Assembly (NCBI RefSeq): GCF_002939865.1
Contig: NZ_MDEE01000009.1
Location: 62,001-126,000 of the forward strand
Direction: 5' to 3'
DNA: 64,000 nucleotides
From: Xanthomonas dyei
Lineage (GTDB): Bacteria > Pseudomonadota > Gammaproteobacteria > Xanthomonadales > Xanthomonadaceae
The notes below the pieces were generated by a model. That model had not been told where the DNA came from. It saw nothing but the letters and a program-made list of their open reading frames with translations, and did no database searches. Shown here piece after piece: positions 35,483-45,204 of the stretch. The first letter of the stretch is position 1; each line of letters begins with the position of its first letter. The position numbers were made by a program, and so were the translations under genes.

Positions 35483-35814
35483 GCGTGCTGCTGTTGCTGA
35501 CGCTGAATTTTTCCGGATTCGCCGCGCTATGCCTGTCCATGGAAAAACATCAGCACGAGGTGCGCGGCCGCAACCTGGACGCGGCCCGCACGCGGCAGCT
35601 GCGCATCGTTGGTTGGGTGCTGTTGCTGTGCACGTTTGGCCTGGCGGTGCGTGCGCAGGGCTGGGGCATCGGGCCGGTGCTGTGGCTGGGGACATTGACC
35701 GCTGCAGCGGCACCGTTATCGCTGTGGCTGCTGCCGTATCGACGTGGAGCGATCCTGCCTGCCGCGCTCGTCGCACCAATGCTGGCCGGCATGGCACAGC
35801 TGCTGGCTGGTTGA
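35479..35814 (+). CDS. DUF3325 small membrane protein
   Basis: A 111-residue protein with three to four hydrophobic spans and the early SMEKHQHEV motif typical of DUF3325. It is the usual last member of the DUF3649/PepSY/DUF3325 set, and its start overlaps the PepSY gene stop (ATGA). The role is not established; a structural partner of the reductase is likely. Confidence 0.82.
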   Translation: MSVLLLLTLNFSGFAALCLSMEKHQHEVRGRNLDAARTRQLRIVGWVLLLCTFGLAVRAQGWGIGPVLWLGTLTAAAAPLSLWLLPYRRGAILPAALVAPMLAGMAQLLAG

Positions 35815-36015
35815 AGTAGGGCGCGATGTGGTCGCGGTGGCAGTACGCTGATTCGTGATGGTTGCCGATGCCATTCGCGCACGCGTCATTGCTGGATCCG
35901 TGTGCAATACCAGGCAATCTGCAGGACATTGATGGGCCGCGTATTCGCAGCAGCGCAACCACAAGTACACCCGGTGAGCTCGATGCAGGGTCTGCACCTG
36001 CCGCGCATCTCGCCG

Positions 36016-36543
36016 CTACGCCGATGTAGGCGGGTCGCCCCAACTGCGGCCATCGCGCGGCAGGCGCCCATCGTCGAGCACGCGCAGCACCTCATCGGGC
36101 TGCAGCATGTCCAGGAACAGCACCACGTTGACGCCGTTGGGCGCCGCCATGCTGGGGAAGATCACGCCGGGAATCAGCGCCTCGCGCAGCATGTCGCCAA
36201 GCACCCAGCTGACCGGCTCGACCTTGTTGACCAGGGCCTTGCGCCAGTCGTCGGTCCAGTCGGCCCATAGCGCGTCCCAGCTTGCGTCGAGCAGGCGCAG
36301 GTCGGCCAGCGCAGGCAACGCGGCCGCATAACTGACCAGCGTAAACGGCGGCAGAAACGGCGCCGCCTGCGCATATTCGGCAGCGGCGGTGTCCAGTTCC
36401 ATGGCCAGATACAGCGCCGGCTGACCGAAGCGGTTGAAGCGCCCGCCGGATCGCGCGGCGCCCGCACCACTCAGCGGTTCGGCGGCCCAGCGCGGAGTGA
36501 AGGCGCGATACAGCGTGCAGTGCGCCGGGGCGCTCAGCCTCAA
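36016..36543 (-). CDS. RES-domain toxin (NAD+-degrading type)
   Basis: A 175-residue RES-family protein. The defining Arg and Glu are in GGRFNRFGQPALYLAMELDT, preceded by YRAFTPRWAAEPLSGAGA; the conserved Ser lies further on. Relatives (ParT, MbcT) are toxins that consume NAD+ or modify targets, and are neutralised by the Xre-type antitoxin encoded just upstream. The frame has no ATG in a sensible place; TTG 36543 overlaps the antitoxin stop as TTGA and gives a full-length domain, so I take it as the start. Confidence 0.85.
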   Translation of the reverse strand: MRLSAPAHCTLYRAFTPRWAAEPLSGAGAARSGGRFNRFGQPALYLAMELDTAAAEYAQAAPFLPPFTLVSYAAALPALADLRLLDASWDALWADWTDDWRKALVNKVEPVSWVLGDMLREALIPGVIFPSMAAPNGVNVVLFLDMLQPDEVLRVLDDGRLPRDGRSWGDPPTSA

Positions 36544-36914
36544 CCCGCGGCCCCGGCGGCGACCGTGCGCAGATACGTCAGCGCGTCGTCGGTGCGGCCC
36601 TGCTTGACCACTTCCAGCAGCGTGGCGAATTCGAACGCCGGGATCGGCGTGTTTTTGAGATGGAACACCACTTGGTGCTCGTCCGGCTGGATCTGCGCCA
36701 TCGCCACCAACAGGCGCGACAGGTTGCGCAGCAGATCCTGCACGCGCGGACTCTCCGGGTGCACGCGCAGACTGTTGCGATGCACGCCGGCAAGCTCGGC
36801 CAGCTCCTGCTGCGACAACTCCAGCAGGCCCGCCATGGCCGACGGCGAGAGGATGGTGCGATCGGGCGCGCGCAGCCGCTCGGTCAGGGACAGCGGATTG
36901 AGGACGGCGACCAT
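36540..36914 (-). CDS. Xre/MbcA/ParS-type antitoxin
   Basis: A 124-residue protein. The N-terminal part has a helix-turn-helix (LLELSQQELAELAGVHRNSL, residues ~34-53). The C-terminal part is the toxin-binding domain, with TLLEVVKQGRTDDALTYL instead of the classical tail. Placed directly before a RES toxin with overlapping codons, it is the cognate antitoxin and probably autorepresses the pair. ATG 36914 was chosen; an upstream ATG would add residues outside the family. Confidence 0.85.
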   Translation of the reverse strand: MVAVLNPLSLTERLRAPDRTILSPSAMAGLLELSQQELAELAGVHRNSLRVHPESPRVQDLLRNLSRLLVAMAQIQPDEHQVVFHLKNTPIPAFEFATLLEVVKQGRTDDALTYLRTVAAGAAG

Positions 36915-37001
36915 GATATGTGCTTCGATACGGAGTGCGCACAGTATATGCACAGTAATCCGCCTCCATCCAGCACAGCCGGACACATGGTCAGTGCATG
37001 C

Positions 37002-37619
37002 TCAGGCGGGCGCGGCTGCGCCCACGGCGCGCAGGCAGAAGCCGCAGATCGCCGCCACCAAGTGCTCGCCCTGCTGCGGGTCGCCCCGGCTGGGGGCAAT
37101 CGGTCCGACCAGGGCTTCGGTAAAGGCGCCGACGATGCAGGCCGCGGCCGCATCCAGCGACTGCTCGGGGAACTCTCCGGCCGCCACGCCTTCGGCGAGC
37201 AACTGACGAAACACCTCGCCAAACAGGCGACGGCCACGGATACGTTCGGCATCCACCTCGCTCTCCACCGGCTCGGCGATGAAGGCGTACGCGAGCGCCG
37301 GGCCGGCCAGCGCACGCCGAACAAAGGTGGCGATGGCGCTGCGCAGGCGCTCGGCCGCGCTGGCATCGGTGGTGGCGATGGTGCGCAGGATGGCCATCTC
37401 GCGCTGCACCGCCGCGTCGAGAACTTCGACGAAAAGCTCGGCCTTGGAGGGAAAATGCCGATAAATCTGCCCGGTCGAGACCCCGGCGGCGGCTGCGACG
37501 GCGGTGATCGGGGCATTGCGATAGCCGCCTTCGGCGATCAGGGCGCGGGCCGCGTGCAGGATGCGTTCGCGATTGCCGGCCAGGCGTTCTTCCATCAGGG
37601 CGGAGCGTCGATAAGCCAT
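37002..37619 (-). CDS. TetR-family regulator
   Basis: A 205-residue TetR protein. The HTH region is near residues 35-58 (ITAVAAAAGVSTGQIYRHFP). The C-terminal ligand domain is mostly helical, with PVESEVDAERIRGRRLFGEV typical of fatty-acid/acyl-CoA-responsive members. It is divergent from liuA with a perfect TTCAA-TAG-TTGAA palindrome in between, so it probably controls liuABD, replacing the MerR-type LiuR of Pseudomonas. An alternative start at Met9 is possible. Confidence 0.88.
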   Translation of the reverse strand: MAYRRSALMEERLAGNRERILHAARALIAEGGYRNAPITAVAAAAGVSTGQIYRHFPSKAELFVEVLDAAVQREMAILRTIATTDASAAERLRSAIATFVRRALAGPALAYAFIAEPVESEVDAERIRGRRLFGEVFRQLLAEGVAAGEFPEQSLDAAAACIVGAFTEALVGPIAPSRGDPQQGEHLVAAICGFCLRAVGAAAPA

Positions 37620-37633
37620 GGTGTGATTCTGGG

Positions 37634-37646
37634 TTCAATAGTTGAA
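37634..37646. promoter_or_regulatory. Palindrome between the TetR gene and liuA, candidate operator
   Basis: TTCAATAGTTGAA has perfect 5-bp arms. It lies 15 bp before the TetR start, in an AT-rich stretch shared with the liuA promoter. Confidence 0.6.
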
Positions 37647-37748
37647 TTTTAGTTCACTTTTTTGTCGCGGACCGCTAGGCTGCCCCACATACGCCGTGCG
37701 GCCCGCCCGCTCCCACCCGGCACGTCCCGATCCTTGTGGAGTCGCTCC

Positions 37749-38912
37749 ATGCATGTGCCGTCCTTGAACTTCGAGCTTGGCGAAGAGATCGATCTGCTGC
37801 GCGAAAGCGTCGCGGCGTTCGCCAGCCACCATATCGCCCCGCTCGCCGCCGCGGCCGATCACGACAATGTGTTTCCGTCGCAGCTATGGCGCCTGTTCGG
37901 CGAACAGGGCCTGCTCGGGCTCACCGTGGAAGAAGCATACGGCGGCAGCGGCATGGGCTACTTGGCGCATGTGGTGGCGATGGAAGAAATCTCGCGCGCC
38001 GGCGGCGCCATCGGGCTGTCCTACGGCGCGCATTCCAACCTGTGCCTCAACCAGCTGCGCAAGAACGCCAGTGACGAACAGAAGCAGCGCTACCTGCCCA
38101 AGTTGTGCACTGGCGAACACGTGGGCGCGCTGGCGATGAGCGAGGCCGGCTCCGGCTCGGACGTGGTGTCGATGAAGCTGCGCGCCGACGCGCGCGGCGA
38201 CCGCTTCGTGCTCAACGGCAGCAAGATGTGGATCACCAACGGCCCCGATGCCGACGTGCTGGTGGTGTACGCCAAGACCGACCCGGATGCCGGCGCACGC
38301 GGCATCACTGCGTTCATCGTCGAAAAGGGCATGCCCGGGTTTTCGACCGCGCAGAAACTCGACAAGTTGGGCATGCGTGGCTCCAACACTTGCGAATTGG
38401 TGTTCACCGACTGCGAGGTGCCCGCCGAAAACGTGCTGGGCACGCTCAACGGTGGCGTGCGCGTGCTGATGTCCGGGCTGGATTTCGAACGCGTGGTGCT
38501 GGCCGGTGGCCCGCTTGGACTGATGGCCGCCGCGATGGATGTGGTGTTTCCGTATGTGCATGAGCGCAAGCAGTTCGGCGAGCCGATCGGTACCTTCCAG
38601 TTGATGCAGGCCAAGCTGGCCGACATGTACGTCGGGCTCAATGCCTGCCGCGCGTACGTGTATGCGGTGGCGCGCGCCTGCGATGCGGGGCGCACCACGC
38701 GCCAGGATGCAGCCGGGGCGATCTTGTACGCTGCCGAAAAGGCGACCTGGCTCACCGGCCAGGCGATCCAGGTGCTGGGCGGCAACGGCTACATCAACGA
38801 CTATCCCACCGGGCGCTTGTGGCGCGATGCGAAACTGTACGAGATCGGCGCGGGCACCTCGGAGATCCGCCGTATGTTGATCGGCCGCGAGCTGTTCGAA
38901 CGCACCGCCTGA
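37749..38912 (+). CDS. liuA: Isovaleryl-CoA dehydrogenase
   Basis: A 387-residue acyl-CoA dehydrogenase. The stretch [20 protein letters not shown] carries the catalytic Glu (Glu247) in the helix position characteristic of isovaleryl-CoA dehydrogenases, unlike short- and medium-chain enzymes where it sits near the C terminus. FAD motifs [15 protein letters not shown] and [16 protein letters not shown], and the C-terminal [18 protein letters not shown], are also seen. It oxidises isovaleryl-CoA to 3-methylcrotonyl-CoA in leucine breakdown; liuB begins 10 bp later. Confidence 0.95.
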   Translation: MHVPSLNFELGEEIDLLRESVAAFASHHIAPLAAAADHDNVFPSQLWRLFGEQGLLGLTVEEAYGGSGMGYLAHVVAMEEISRAGGAIGLSYGAHSNLCLNQLRKNASDEQKQRYLPKLCTGEHVGALAMSEAGSGSDVVSMKLRADARGDRFVLNGSKMWITNGPDADVLVVYAKTDPDAGARGITAFIVEKGMPGFSTAQKLDKLGMRGSNTCELVFTDCEVPAENVLGTLNGGVRVLMSGLDFERVVLAGGPLGLMAAAMDVVFPYVHERKQFGEPIGTFQLMQAKLADMYVGLNACRAYVYAVARACDAGRTTRQDAAGAILYAAEKATWLTGQAIQVLGGNGYINDYPTGRLWRDAKLYEIGAGTSEIRRMLIGRELFERTA

Positions 38913-38922
38913 CGGAGCCACC

Positions 38923-40533
38923 ATGAGCGTGATCACCAGCCAGCTGCAGATCAGCAGCGACAGCTTTCAGGCCAATGCCGCTGCGATGCGCGTCGTCGTG
39001 GATGACTTACGCCGCACCTTGGCGCACACAGCGCTCGGCGGCAGCGAGGCCGCGCGGGCAAAGCACGTCGCACGCGGCAAGCTGCTGGTGCGCGCACGCA
39101 TCGACGCGCTGCTCGACCCCGGCAGCGCCCTGCTGGAAATCGCGCCGTTGGCGGCGCATGGACTGTACGACGATCAGGTGCCGTGTGCGGGCGTGGTGGC
39201 CGGCATTGGCCGCGTGTCCGGCGTGGAATGCGTGATCGTGGCCAACGATGCCACCGTCAAGGGCGGAACGTATTACCCGATGACGGTAAAAAAGCATCTG
39301 CGCGCGCAGGAAATCGCGCAACAGAATCGCCTGCCGTGCATCTATCTGGTCGATTCCGGCGGCGCATTCTTGCCACTGCAGGATGAAGTGTTCCCCGATC
39401 GCGATCACTTCGGGCGCATCTTCTACAACCAGGCCAACCTGTCGGCGCAGGGCATCCCGCAGATCGCCTGCGTGATGGGGTCATGCACCGCCGGCGGTGC
39501 GTATGTGCCGGCCATGAGCGATGAAACAGTGATCGTGCGCGAACAGGGCACGATCTTTCTCGGTGGCCCGCCGTTGGTCAAGGCCGCCACCGGCGAAGAA
39601 GTCAGCGCCGAAGAGTTGGGCGGTGCTGATGTGCATACGCGCATCTCCGGAGTAGCCGATCATTTTGCCGACAACGATCTGCAGGCGCTAGCGCGCGTGC
39701 GCGCGATCATTGCGCAGCTCAACTGGCGCAAGCCGGCTGCATCGTTGGCGCTGCAGCCGCCGTTGCCGCCGCGGCATGCCGCCGACGAGTTGTATGGCGT
39801 GATCCCTGCCGATACGCGCAAGCCGTTCGATGTGCGCGAAGTGATCGCGCGCATCGTCGACGACTCGCAATTCGACGAATTCAAACCGCGCTATGGCAGC
39901 ACCCTGGTCACCGGTTTTGCGCATCTGCACGGCTACCCGGTGGGCATCATCGCCAATAACGGCATCCTGTTTTCCGAGTCGGCGCTCAAGGGCGCGCATT
40001 TCATCGCGTTGTGCACGCAACGTGGCATTCCGCTGGTATTCCTGCAGAACATCACCGGCTTCATGGTGGGCCGCAAATACGAACATGGCGGCATCGCCAA
40101 AGACGGCGCAAAGCTGGTGATGGCGGTGGCCTGCGCCAAGGTGCCCAAGTTCACCGTGGTGATCGGCGGCTCGTTCGGTGCCGGCAATTACGGCATGTGC
40201 GGCCGCGCATATTCGCCCAATTTCCTGTGGATGTGGCCGAACGCGCGCATTGGCGTGATGGGTGGCGAGCAAGCCGCAAGCGTGTTGGCCACGGTGCGCC
40301 GCGACGGCATCGAAGCCAAGGGCGGAGCGTGGTCGGGCGACGACGAAGATGCCTTCAAGGCGCCGATCCGCGCGCAGTTCGAGCAGCAGGGCCATCCGTA
40401 CTACGCCAGCGCACGGCTGTGGGACGACGGCATCATCGACCCGGCCGATACGCGCCGTGTGCTGGGCCTGGGTTTGTCGGCGGCGTTGAATGCGCCGATC
40501 GAGCCAACCCGTTTCGGCGTGTTTCGCATGTAA
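38923..40533 (+). CDS. liuB: 3-Methylcrotonyl-CoA carboxylase, carboxyltransferase (beta) subunit
   Basis: A 536-residue carboxyltransferase with N- and C-terminal crotonase-like halves. Family stretches are [39 protein letters not shown], and in the second half [20 protein letters not shown] and [19 protein letters not shown]. It transfers carboxyl from biotin to 3-methylcrotonyl-CoA. The size and motifs match MccB/LiuB rather than propionyl-CoA carboxylase. Its biotin partner liuD lies 225 bp downstream. Confidence 0.95.
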   Translation: MSVITSQLQISSDSFQANAAAMRVVVDDLRRTLAHTALGGSEAARAKHVARGKLLVRARIDALLDPGSALLEIAPLAAHGLYDDQVPCAGVVAGIGRVSGVECVIVANDATVKGGTYYPMTVKKHLRAQEIAQQNRLPCIYLVDSGGAFLPLQDEVFPDRDHFGRIFYNQANLSAQGIPQIACVMGSCTAGGAYVPAMSDETVIVREQGTIFLGGPPLVKAATGEEVSAEELGGADVHTRISGVADHFADNDLQALARVRAIIAQLNWRKPAASLALQPPLPPRHAADELYGVIPADTRKPFDVREVIARIVDDSQFDEFKPRYGSTLVTGFAHLHGYPVGIIANNGILFSESALKGAHFIALCTQRGIPLVFLQNITGFMVGRKYEHGGIAKDGAKLVMAVACAKVPKFTVVIGGSFGAGNYGMCGRAYSPNFLWMWPNARIGVMGGEQAASVLATVRRDGIEAKGGAWSGDDEDAFKAPIRAQFEQQGHPYYASARLWDDGIIDPADTRRVLGLGLSAALNAPIEPTRFGVFRM

Positions 40534-40758
40534 GCGGCAGCGCGTGCCGGCAGGCACTGCAGGTGTTGCCGGCTGCGCGCTGCGCTTGCTCCATCGCCAG
40601 ACAGGTAGCGTGTTCGACCAGATATCAGCGTCACCCGTCCGTCTCCAACGCATGCATCGCACCTGCTGTCTTCGCACAACGACACATCCGCGCTTTTAAT
40701 CGCACGACTTTAATCGCACGACCGCCGGCCACGCTGGCGATGTGCAGAGACCGACCCG

Positions 40759-42786
40759 ATGACACAGCATGACTCCATCGCCACCGCACCGCAGCGGCCG
40801 TTCGACAAGATCCTGATCGCCAATCGCGGCGAGATCGCGTGCCGGATCATGGCGACCTGCAGCAAGCTCGGTATTGCCACGGTGGCGGTGTACTCGGATG
40901 CCGATCGCGATGCGCGGCATGTGCGTCTGGCCGACGAAGCGATCCATCTCGGCCCGGCACCGGCGCAACAGAGCTATCTGCGCGGCGATGCGATTATCGA
41001 TGCTGCACGCGTCAGCGGCGCCCAGGCGATTCACCCCGGTTACGGATTTCTTTCTGAAAACGCCGCGTTTGCCGAGGCCTGCGCGCGGGCCGGCATAGTG
41101 TTCATCGGCCCGCCTGCGAGCGCGATTCGTGCGATGGGCGACAAGAGCGCGGCCAAGGCGTTGATGGAACGTGCGGGCGTGCCGTTGACGCCGGGCTATC
41201 ACGGCGACGAACAAGCGCCTGCGTTTTTGCGTTCGCAAGCCGATGCCATCGGCTACCCGGTCTTGATCAAGGCCAGCGCCGGCGGTGGCGGCAAGGGCAT
41301 GCGGCGGGTCGATACCAGCGTCGCGTTCGACGAGGCATTGGCCAGCTGCCAGCGTGAGGCGCAATCGGCGTTCGGCAATGCGCACGTGCTGGTGGAGAAA
41401 TATGTCGAGCGTCCGCGGCATATCGAGATCCAGGTGTTCGGCGATACGCAGGGCGAGGTGGTGTATCTGTTCGAACGCGATTGCTCGGTGCAACGCCGGC
41501 ACCAGAAGGTGCTGGAAGAAGCACCGGCACCCGGCATGACCGAAGATCGCCGCGCGGCGATGGGCAAGGCAGCGGTGGATGCGGCGCGCGCGGTGGGATA
41601 CGTCGGCGCAGGCACGGTGGAATTCATCGCCGGGCCGGATGGCGATTTTTACTTCATGGAAATGAATACCCGGCTGCAGGTGGAGCACCCGGTGACCGAG
41701 TTGATCACCGGCACCGACCTGGTCGAATGGCAACTGCGCGTGGCCGCAGGCGGACCACTACCGCAACGCCAGGATGCGCTGCGTATCCACGGCCATGCAC
41801 TGGAAGCGCGCCTGTATGCCGAAGATGCCGACCGCGGTTTTCTGCCGTCCACCGGTACCCTGCGCCAGCTGCAGTTGCCGGCTGCCAGCGCGCATGTGCG
41901 CATCGATGCAGGCGTGGAGCAAGGCGACACCATCAGCCCGTATTACGACCCGATGATCGCCAAACTCATCGTCTGGGATGTCGACCGCCCCGCCGCACTG
42001 GCGCGTATGCGCGAGGCGCTGGCACAGGTGCATGCAGTGGGCGTCACCACCAACAGCGCCTTCCTTGCGCGGCTGGTCGGCACCCACGCATTTGCGACGG
42101 CCGATCTGGATACCGCGCTGATCGAACGCGAACATGCAGCGCTGTTCGCCGATGCGGTGGTCCCGGACACCGCCTGGTGGTGTCTGGCGGCGGTGTTGAT
42201 GACACACGCGTTGCCCAAGGCGACGCCGGACCCGGCCGACCCCTTTTCGCCGTGGCAGGACAGCGATGGCTGGCGCATCGGCGCGCATGCAGCGCACACC
42301 GTGCGATTGGAAGCCGCTGACGAGCATCGCGAACTGGGCGTGCGTCGCCTCGCCGATGCGTGGCAGGTCACGCACTCAGGTACCACACACACGCTGCGCT
42401 ACCACGCACACGACAACGCACTGCGCGTGGAATTGGATGGTCGCCAGTGGCGTGCGCACGCATTGCGTGATGGCACCGCGCTGATCGTCAGTGATTCCAC
42501 CCAACGCGCGATCTTCCATCACCACGACGCGTTGCTGGAGGCGGACCAGCCAGCGCACGACGCCGGCGGACTCACTGCACCGATGCCCGGCCGCATCGTG
42601 GCGTTGGTCGCGAGAGTGGGGCAACCGGTCACTCGCGGGCAGGCGTTGGTCGTGCTGGAGGCGATGAAGATGGAGCACACCTTGCACGCCCCCAGCGACG
42701 GCACGGTGCAGGCTTATCTGGTGGCCGAAGGCGATCTGGTCGCCGATGGCACCTTGCTGGTGGAATTCGTGTCCGCGAAAGCGTAG
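40759..42786 (+). CDS. liuD: 3-Methylcrotonyl-CoA carboxylase, biotin-containing (alpha) subunit
   Basis: A 675-residue protein. Biotin carboxylase occupies residues ~14-460: FDKILIANRGEIACRIMATC at the start, KASAGGGGKGMR for ATP, and EMNTRLQVEHPVTE. A BT-type linker region follows, and a C-terminal biotin carrier domain has EAMKMEH with the biotinylated Lys637. It carboxylates biotin for LiuB. The gap from liuB is not a gene: liuC (enoyl-CoA hydratase) and liuE (HMG-CoA lyase) are not in this window. Confidence 0.95.
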   Translation: MTQHDSIATAPQRPFDKILIANRGEIACRIMATCSKLGIATVAVYSDADRDARHVRLADEAIHLGPAPAQQSYLRGDAIIDAARVSGAQAIHPGYGFLSENAAFAEACARAGIVFIGPPASAIRAMGDKSAAKALMERAGVPLTPGYHGDEQAPAFLRSQADAIGYPVLIKASAGGGGKGMRRVDTSVAFDEALASCQREAQSAFGNAHVLVEKYVERPRHIEIQVFGDTQGEVVYLFERDCSVQRRHQKVLEEAPAPGMTEDRRAAMGKAAVDAARAVGYVGAGTVEFIAGPDGDFYFMEMNTRLQVEHPVTELITGTDLVEWQLRVAAGGPLPQRQDALRIHGHALEARLYAEDADRGFLPSTGTLRQLQLPAASAHVRIDAGVEQGDTISPYYDPMIAKLIVWDVDRPAALARMREALAQVHAVGVTTNSAFLARLVGTHAFATADLDTALIEREHAALFADAVVPDTAWWCLAAVLMTHALPKATPDPADPFSPWQDSDGWRIGAHAAHTVRLEAADEHRELGVRRLADAWQVTHSGTTHTLRYHAHDNALRVELDGRQWRAHALRDGTALIVSDSTQRAIFHHHDALLEADQPAHDAGGLTAPMPGRIVALVARVGQPVTRGQALVVLEAMKMEHTLHAPSDGTVQAYLVAEGDLVADGTLLVEFVSAKA

Positions 42787-42888
42787 CCCCACCCGGCAGG
42801 GTGACCAACGGCACGTCCGCGCGCGTCGGTCCTGGTCTTAGCGTGGCAGTATCGGCTGGATTGGCCGCGATCCCCACCGGAGACTTTC

Positions 42889-44985
42889 ATGCAACGCCTG
42901 CTTCTTGTTTCCAGCATGCTGCTGGCCTTGTCCGCCTGCAGCGACAAGACCGCACCGGCCGACAGCACTGCGGCGACCCCGACGCCGGCTGCCACGCCTG
43001 CACCAGCGGCGCCGCCGGAACTGATCACCCGCGACGCGCTGTTCGGCAATCCCGAGCGGGCAAACGTCAGCATCAGCCCGGATGGCAAGTACCTGAGCTG
43101 GGTGGCGCCGCTGAACGGCGTGCTCAACGTCTGGGTCGCGCCGGTGGATGCGCCGGATCAGGCACGCGCGATCACCAAGGACACCGCACGCGGCATCCGC
43201 AGCTATTTCTGGACCCATCACACCGACACATTGTTGTACCTGCGCGATAACGGCGGCGACGAGGATTTCCATCTGTTCTCGGTCAACCTGAGCGATGGCA
43301 GCAGCAAGGACCTCACCCCGTTCCAGAAAACCAATGCCGAGGTGTTCGGGATCAGCGCACACCACCCGGAATCGATCATGGTCGGCATGAACGACCGCGA
43401 CGCCAAGTGGCACGACCTGTACCGGGTCGATCTGGCATCGGGGAAGCGCACCCTGGTGCAGAAGAATACCGACAATCTGGACACCTATCTGCTCGACGGC
43501 GATTACCAGCTGCGCTACGCCACCCGTGCCACCGACGATGCCGGCAGGGAGTTGCTGGTGGCCGATGGCAAGGCGTGGAAGAGCGTGGATCGCATTCCAT
43601 TCGAGGATGTCACCAACACCTCGCCACAAGGACTGACCGACGACGGCAAGACGCTGTACATGCAGGATTCGCGCAACCGCGATACGTCCGCGTTGTACGC
43701 CATCGACACCGCCAGCAATGCACGTACGCTGCTGTTCGAGAACCCGAAGGTCGACGTCGGCAACACCTTGAGCGACCCCAAGACCGGCGTGGTACAGGCG
43801 GTGTCCACCGATTATCTGCGCGAAGAATGGAAGGCGCTGGATACCGGGATCGCTGGCGACCTGCAGAAGCTCAAATCGCTCGGGTCCGGCGATGCCGCGG
43901 TGGCCGCACGCACGCTCGATGATCGCACCTGGATCGTCGCCTACTCGGCCGCGGAAACGCCGACCACGTACTACCGCTACGACCGCTACGACCGTGGCGA
44001 CGGCGGCAAGCTGAGCAAGCTGTTCTCTGCCCGCCCCGCGCTCGAGGGCAAGCCGCTGGTGCCGATGTGGCCGCAGGCACTGACCGCGCGCGATGGTCTC
44101 ACCCTGGTCAGCTACCTCACTCTCCCCGCCGAAGCCGACGCCAACCACGACGGCAAGGCCGACAAACCGGTGCCGTTGGTGCTGTTCGTGCATGGCGGGC
44201 CTTGGGCGCGCGACAGCTATGGCTACGGTCCTTACGAACAATGGCTGGCCAATCGCGGCTACGCGGTGCTGTCGGTGAATTTCCGCGGCTCCACCGGCTT
44301 CGGCAAGGCCTTTACCAATGCCGGTAACGGCGAGTGGGCCGCCAAGATGCACGACGACCTGCTCGACGCGGTGCAGTGGGCGGTCAAGCAGGGCGTCACC
44401 AAGCCCGACCAGGTCGCCATCATGGGCGGCAGCTACGGCGGCTACGCCACGCTGGTGGGCATGACCTTCACGCCGGACGCATTCAAGTGCGGCGTGGACA
44501 TCGTCGGGCCTGCCAACCTCAATACCCTGCTCGGCACCGTGCCACCGTACTGGGCCAGCTTCTACAAACAGCTGACCAAGCGCATGGGCGACCCCGCCAC
44601 CGAAGCCGGCAAACAATGGCTGACCGAACGCTCACCGCTGACCCATGTCGACAAGATCAGCAAGCCGTTGCTGATCGGCCAGGGCGCCAACGACCCACGC
44701 GTCAAACAGGCCGAGAGCGACCAGATCGTCAACGCCATGAAGGCCAAGAATATCCCGGTGACCTACGTGCTGTTCCCCGACGAAGGCCACGGCTTCAGGC
44801 GCCCGGAAAACAGCAAGGCCTTCAACGCGGTGACCGAAGCGTTCCTGAGCCAATGCCTGGGCGGCCGCGCGCAACCGATCGGCGCCGACTTCGAAGGCTC
44901 CAGCATCACCGTCCCGGAAGGCGCCGACAAGGTCACCGGCCTGAGCGACGCGTTGAAGACGCATACGCAGGCGATTCGGAAGTAG
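42889..44985 (+). CDS. S9-family prolyl oligopeptidase-type peptidase, lipoprotein
   Basis: A 698-residue protein. The N terminus MQRLLLVSSMLLALSACSDK ends in a lipobox LSAC (Cys17), so it is probably an outer-membrane or periplasmic lipoprotein. An N-terminal beta-propeller (residues ~40-400) precedes a C-terminal alpha/beta hydrolase with nucleophile GGSYGGY (Ser515), an acid in GANDPRVKQ, and base in DEGHGFRRPEN. This is the S9 dipeptidyl/acylaminoacyl peptidase plan. An Ala/Thr/Pro-rich linker follows the lipid anchor. It may trim peptides taken up from host proteins. Confidence 0.93.
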   Translation: MQRLLLVSSMLLALSACSDKTAPADSTAATPTPAATPAPAAPPELITRDALFGNPERANVSISPDGKYLSWVAPLNGVLNVWVAPVDAPDQARAITKDTARGIRSYFWTHHTDTLLYLRDNGGDEDFHLFSVNLSDGSSKDLTPFQKTNAEVFGISAHHPESIMVGMNDRDAKWHDLYRVDLASGKRTLVQKNTDNLDTYLLDGDYQLRYATRATDDAGRELLVADGKAWKSVDRIPFEDVTNTSPQGLTDDGKTLYMQDSRNRDTSALYAIDTASNARTLLFENPKVDVGNTLSDPKTGVVQAVSTDYLREEWKALDTGIAGDLQKLKSLGSGDAAVAARTLDDRTWIVAYSAAETPTTYYRYDRYDRGDGGKLSKLFSARPALEGKPLVPMWPQALTARDGLTLVSYLTLPAEADANHDGKADKPVPLVLFVHGGPWARDSYGYGPYEQWLANRGYAVLSVNFRGSTGFGKAFTNAGNGEWAAKMHDDLLDAVQWAVKQGVTKPDQVAIMGGSYGGYATLVGMTFTPDAFKCGVDIVGPANLNTLLGTVPPYWASFYKQLTKRMGDPATEAGKQWLTERSPLTHVDKISKPLLIGQGANDPRVKQAESDQIVNAMKAKNIPVTYVLFPDEGHGFRRPENSKAFNAVTEAFLSQCLGGRAQPIGADFEGSSITVPEGADKVTGLSDALKTHTQAIRK

Positions 44986-45204
44986 GCCGGAACGTCACTC
45001 TTACGTCACGCTTTGCATCTGTGAGAGCGCTCGCCTGTACGGCGGGCGCCGATCGCAGCCTCCGGCAGAACCGGTGAATCATGGCCCGAATTGCGTGATC
45101 GTCGAATGGAACATCAACAGGCGATCCCGGCAGCACATGCATGTGAAAGACGACCAGCTCAAAGCCTTGCGCTCTCACCGCCCGCCATGTCGATGCCATG
45201 CAGA

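Noticed and set aside
40534..40758. A degraded liuC gene between liuB and liuD
   Set aside because: The 225 bp show no crotonase motifs in any frame and are too short to be more than a fragment.
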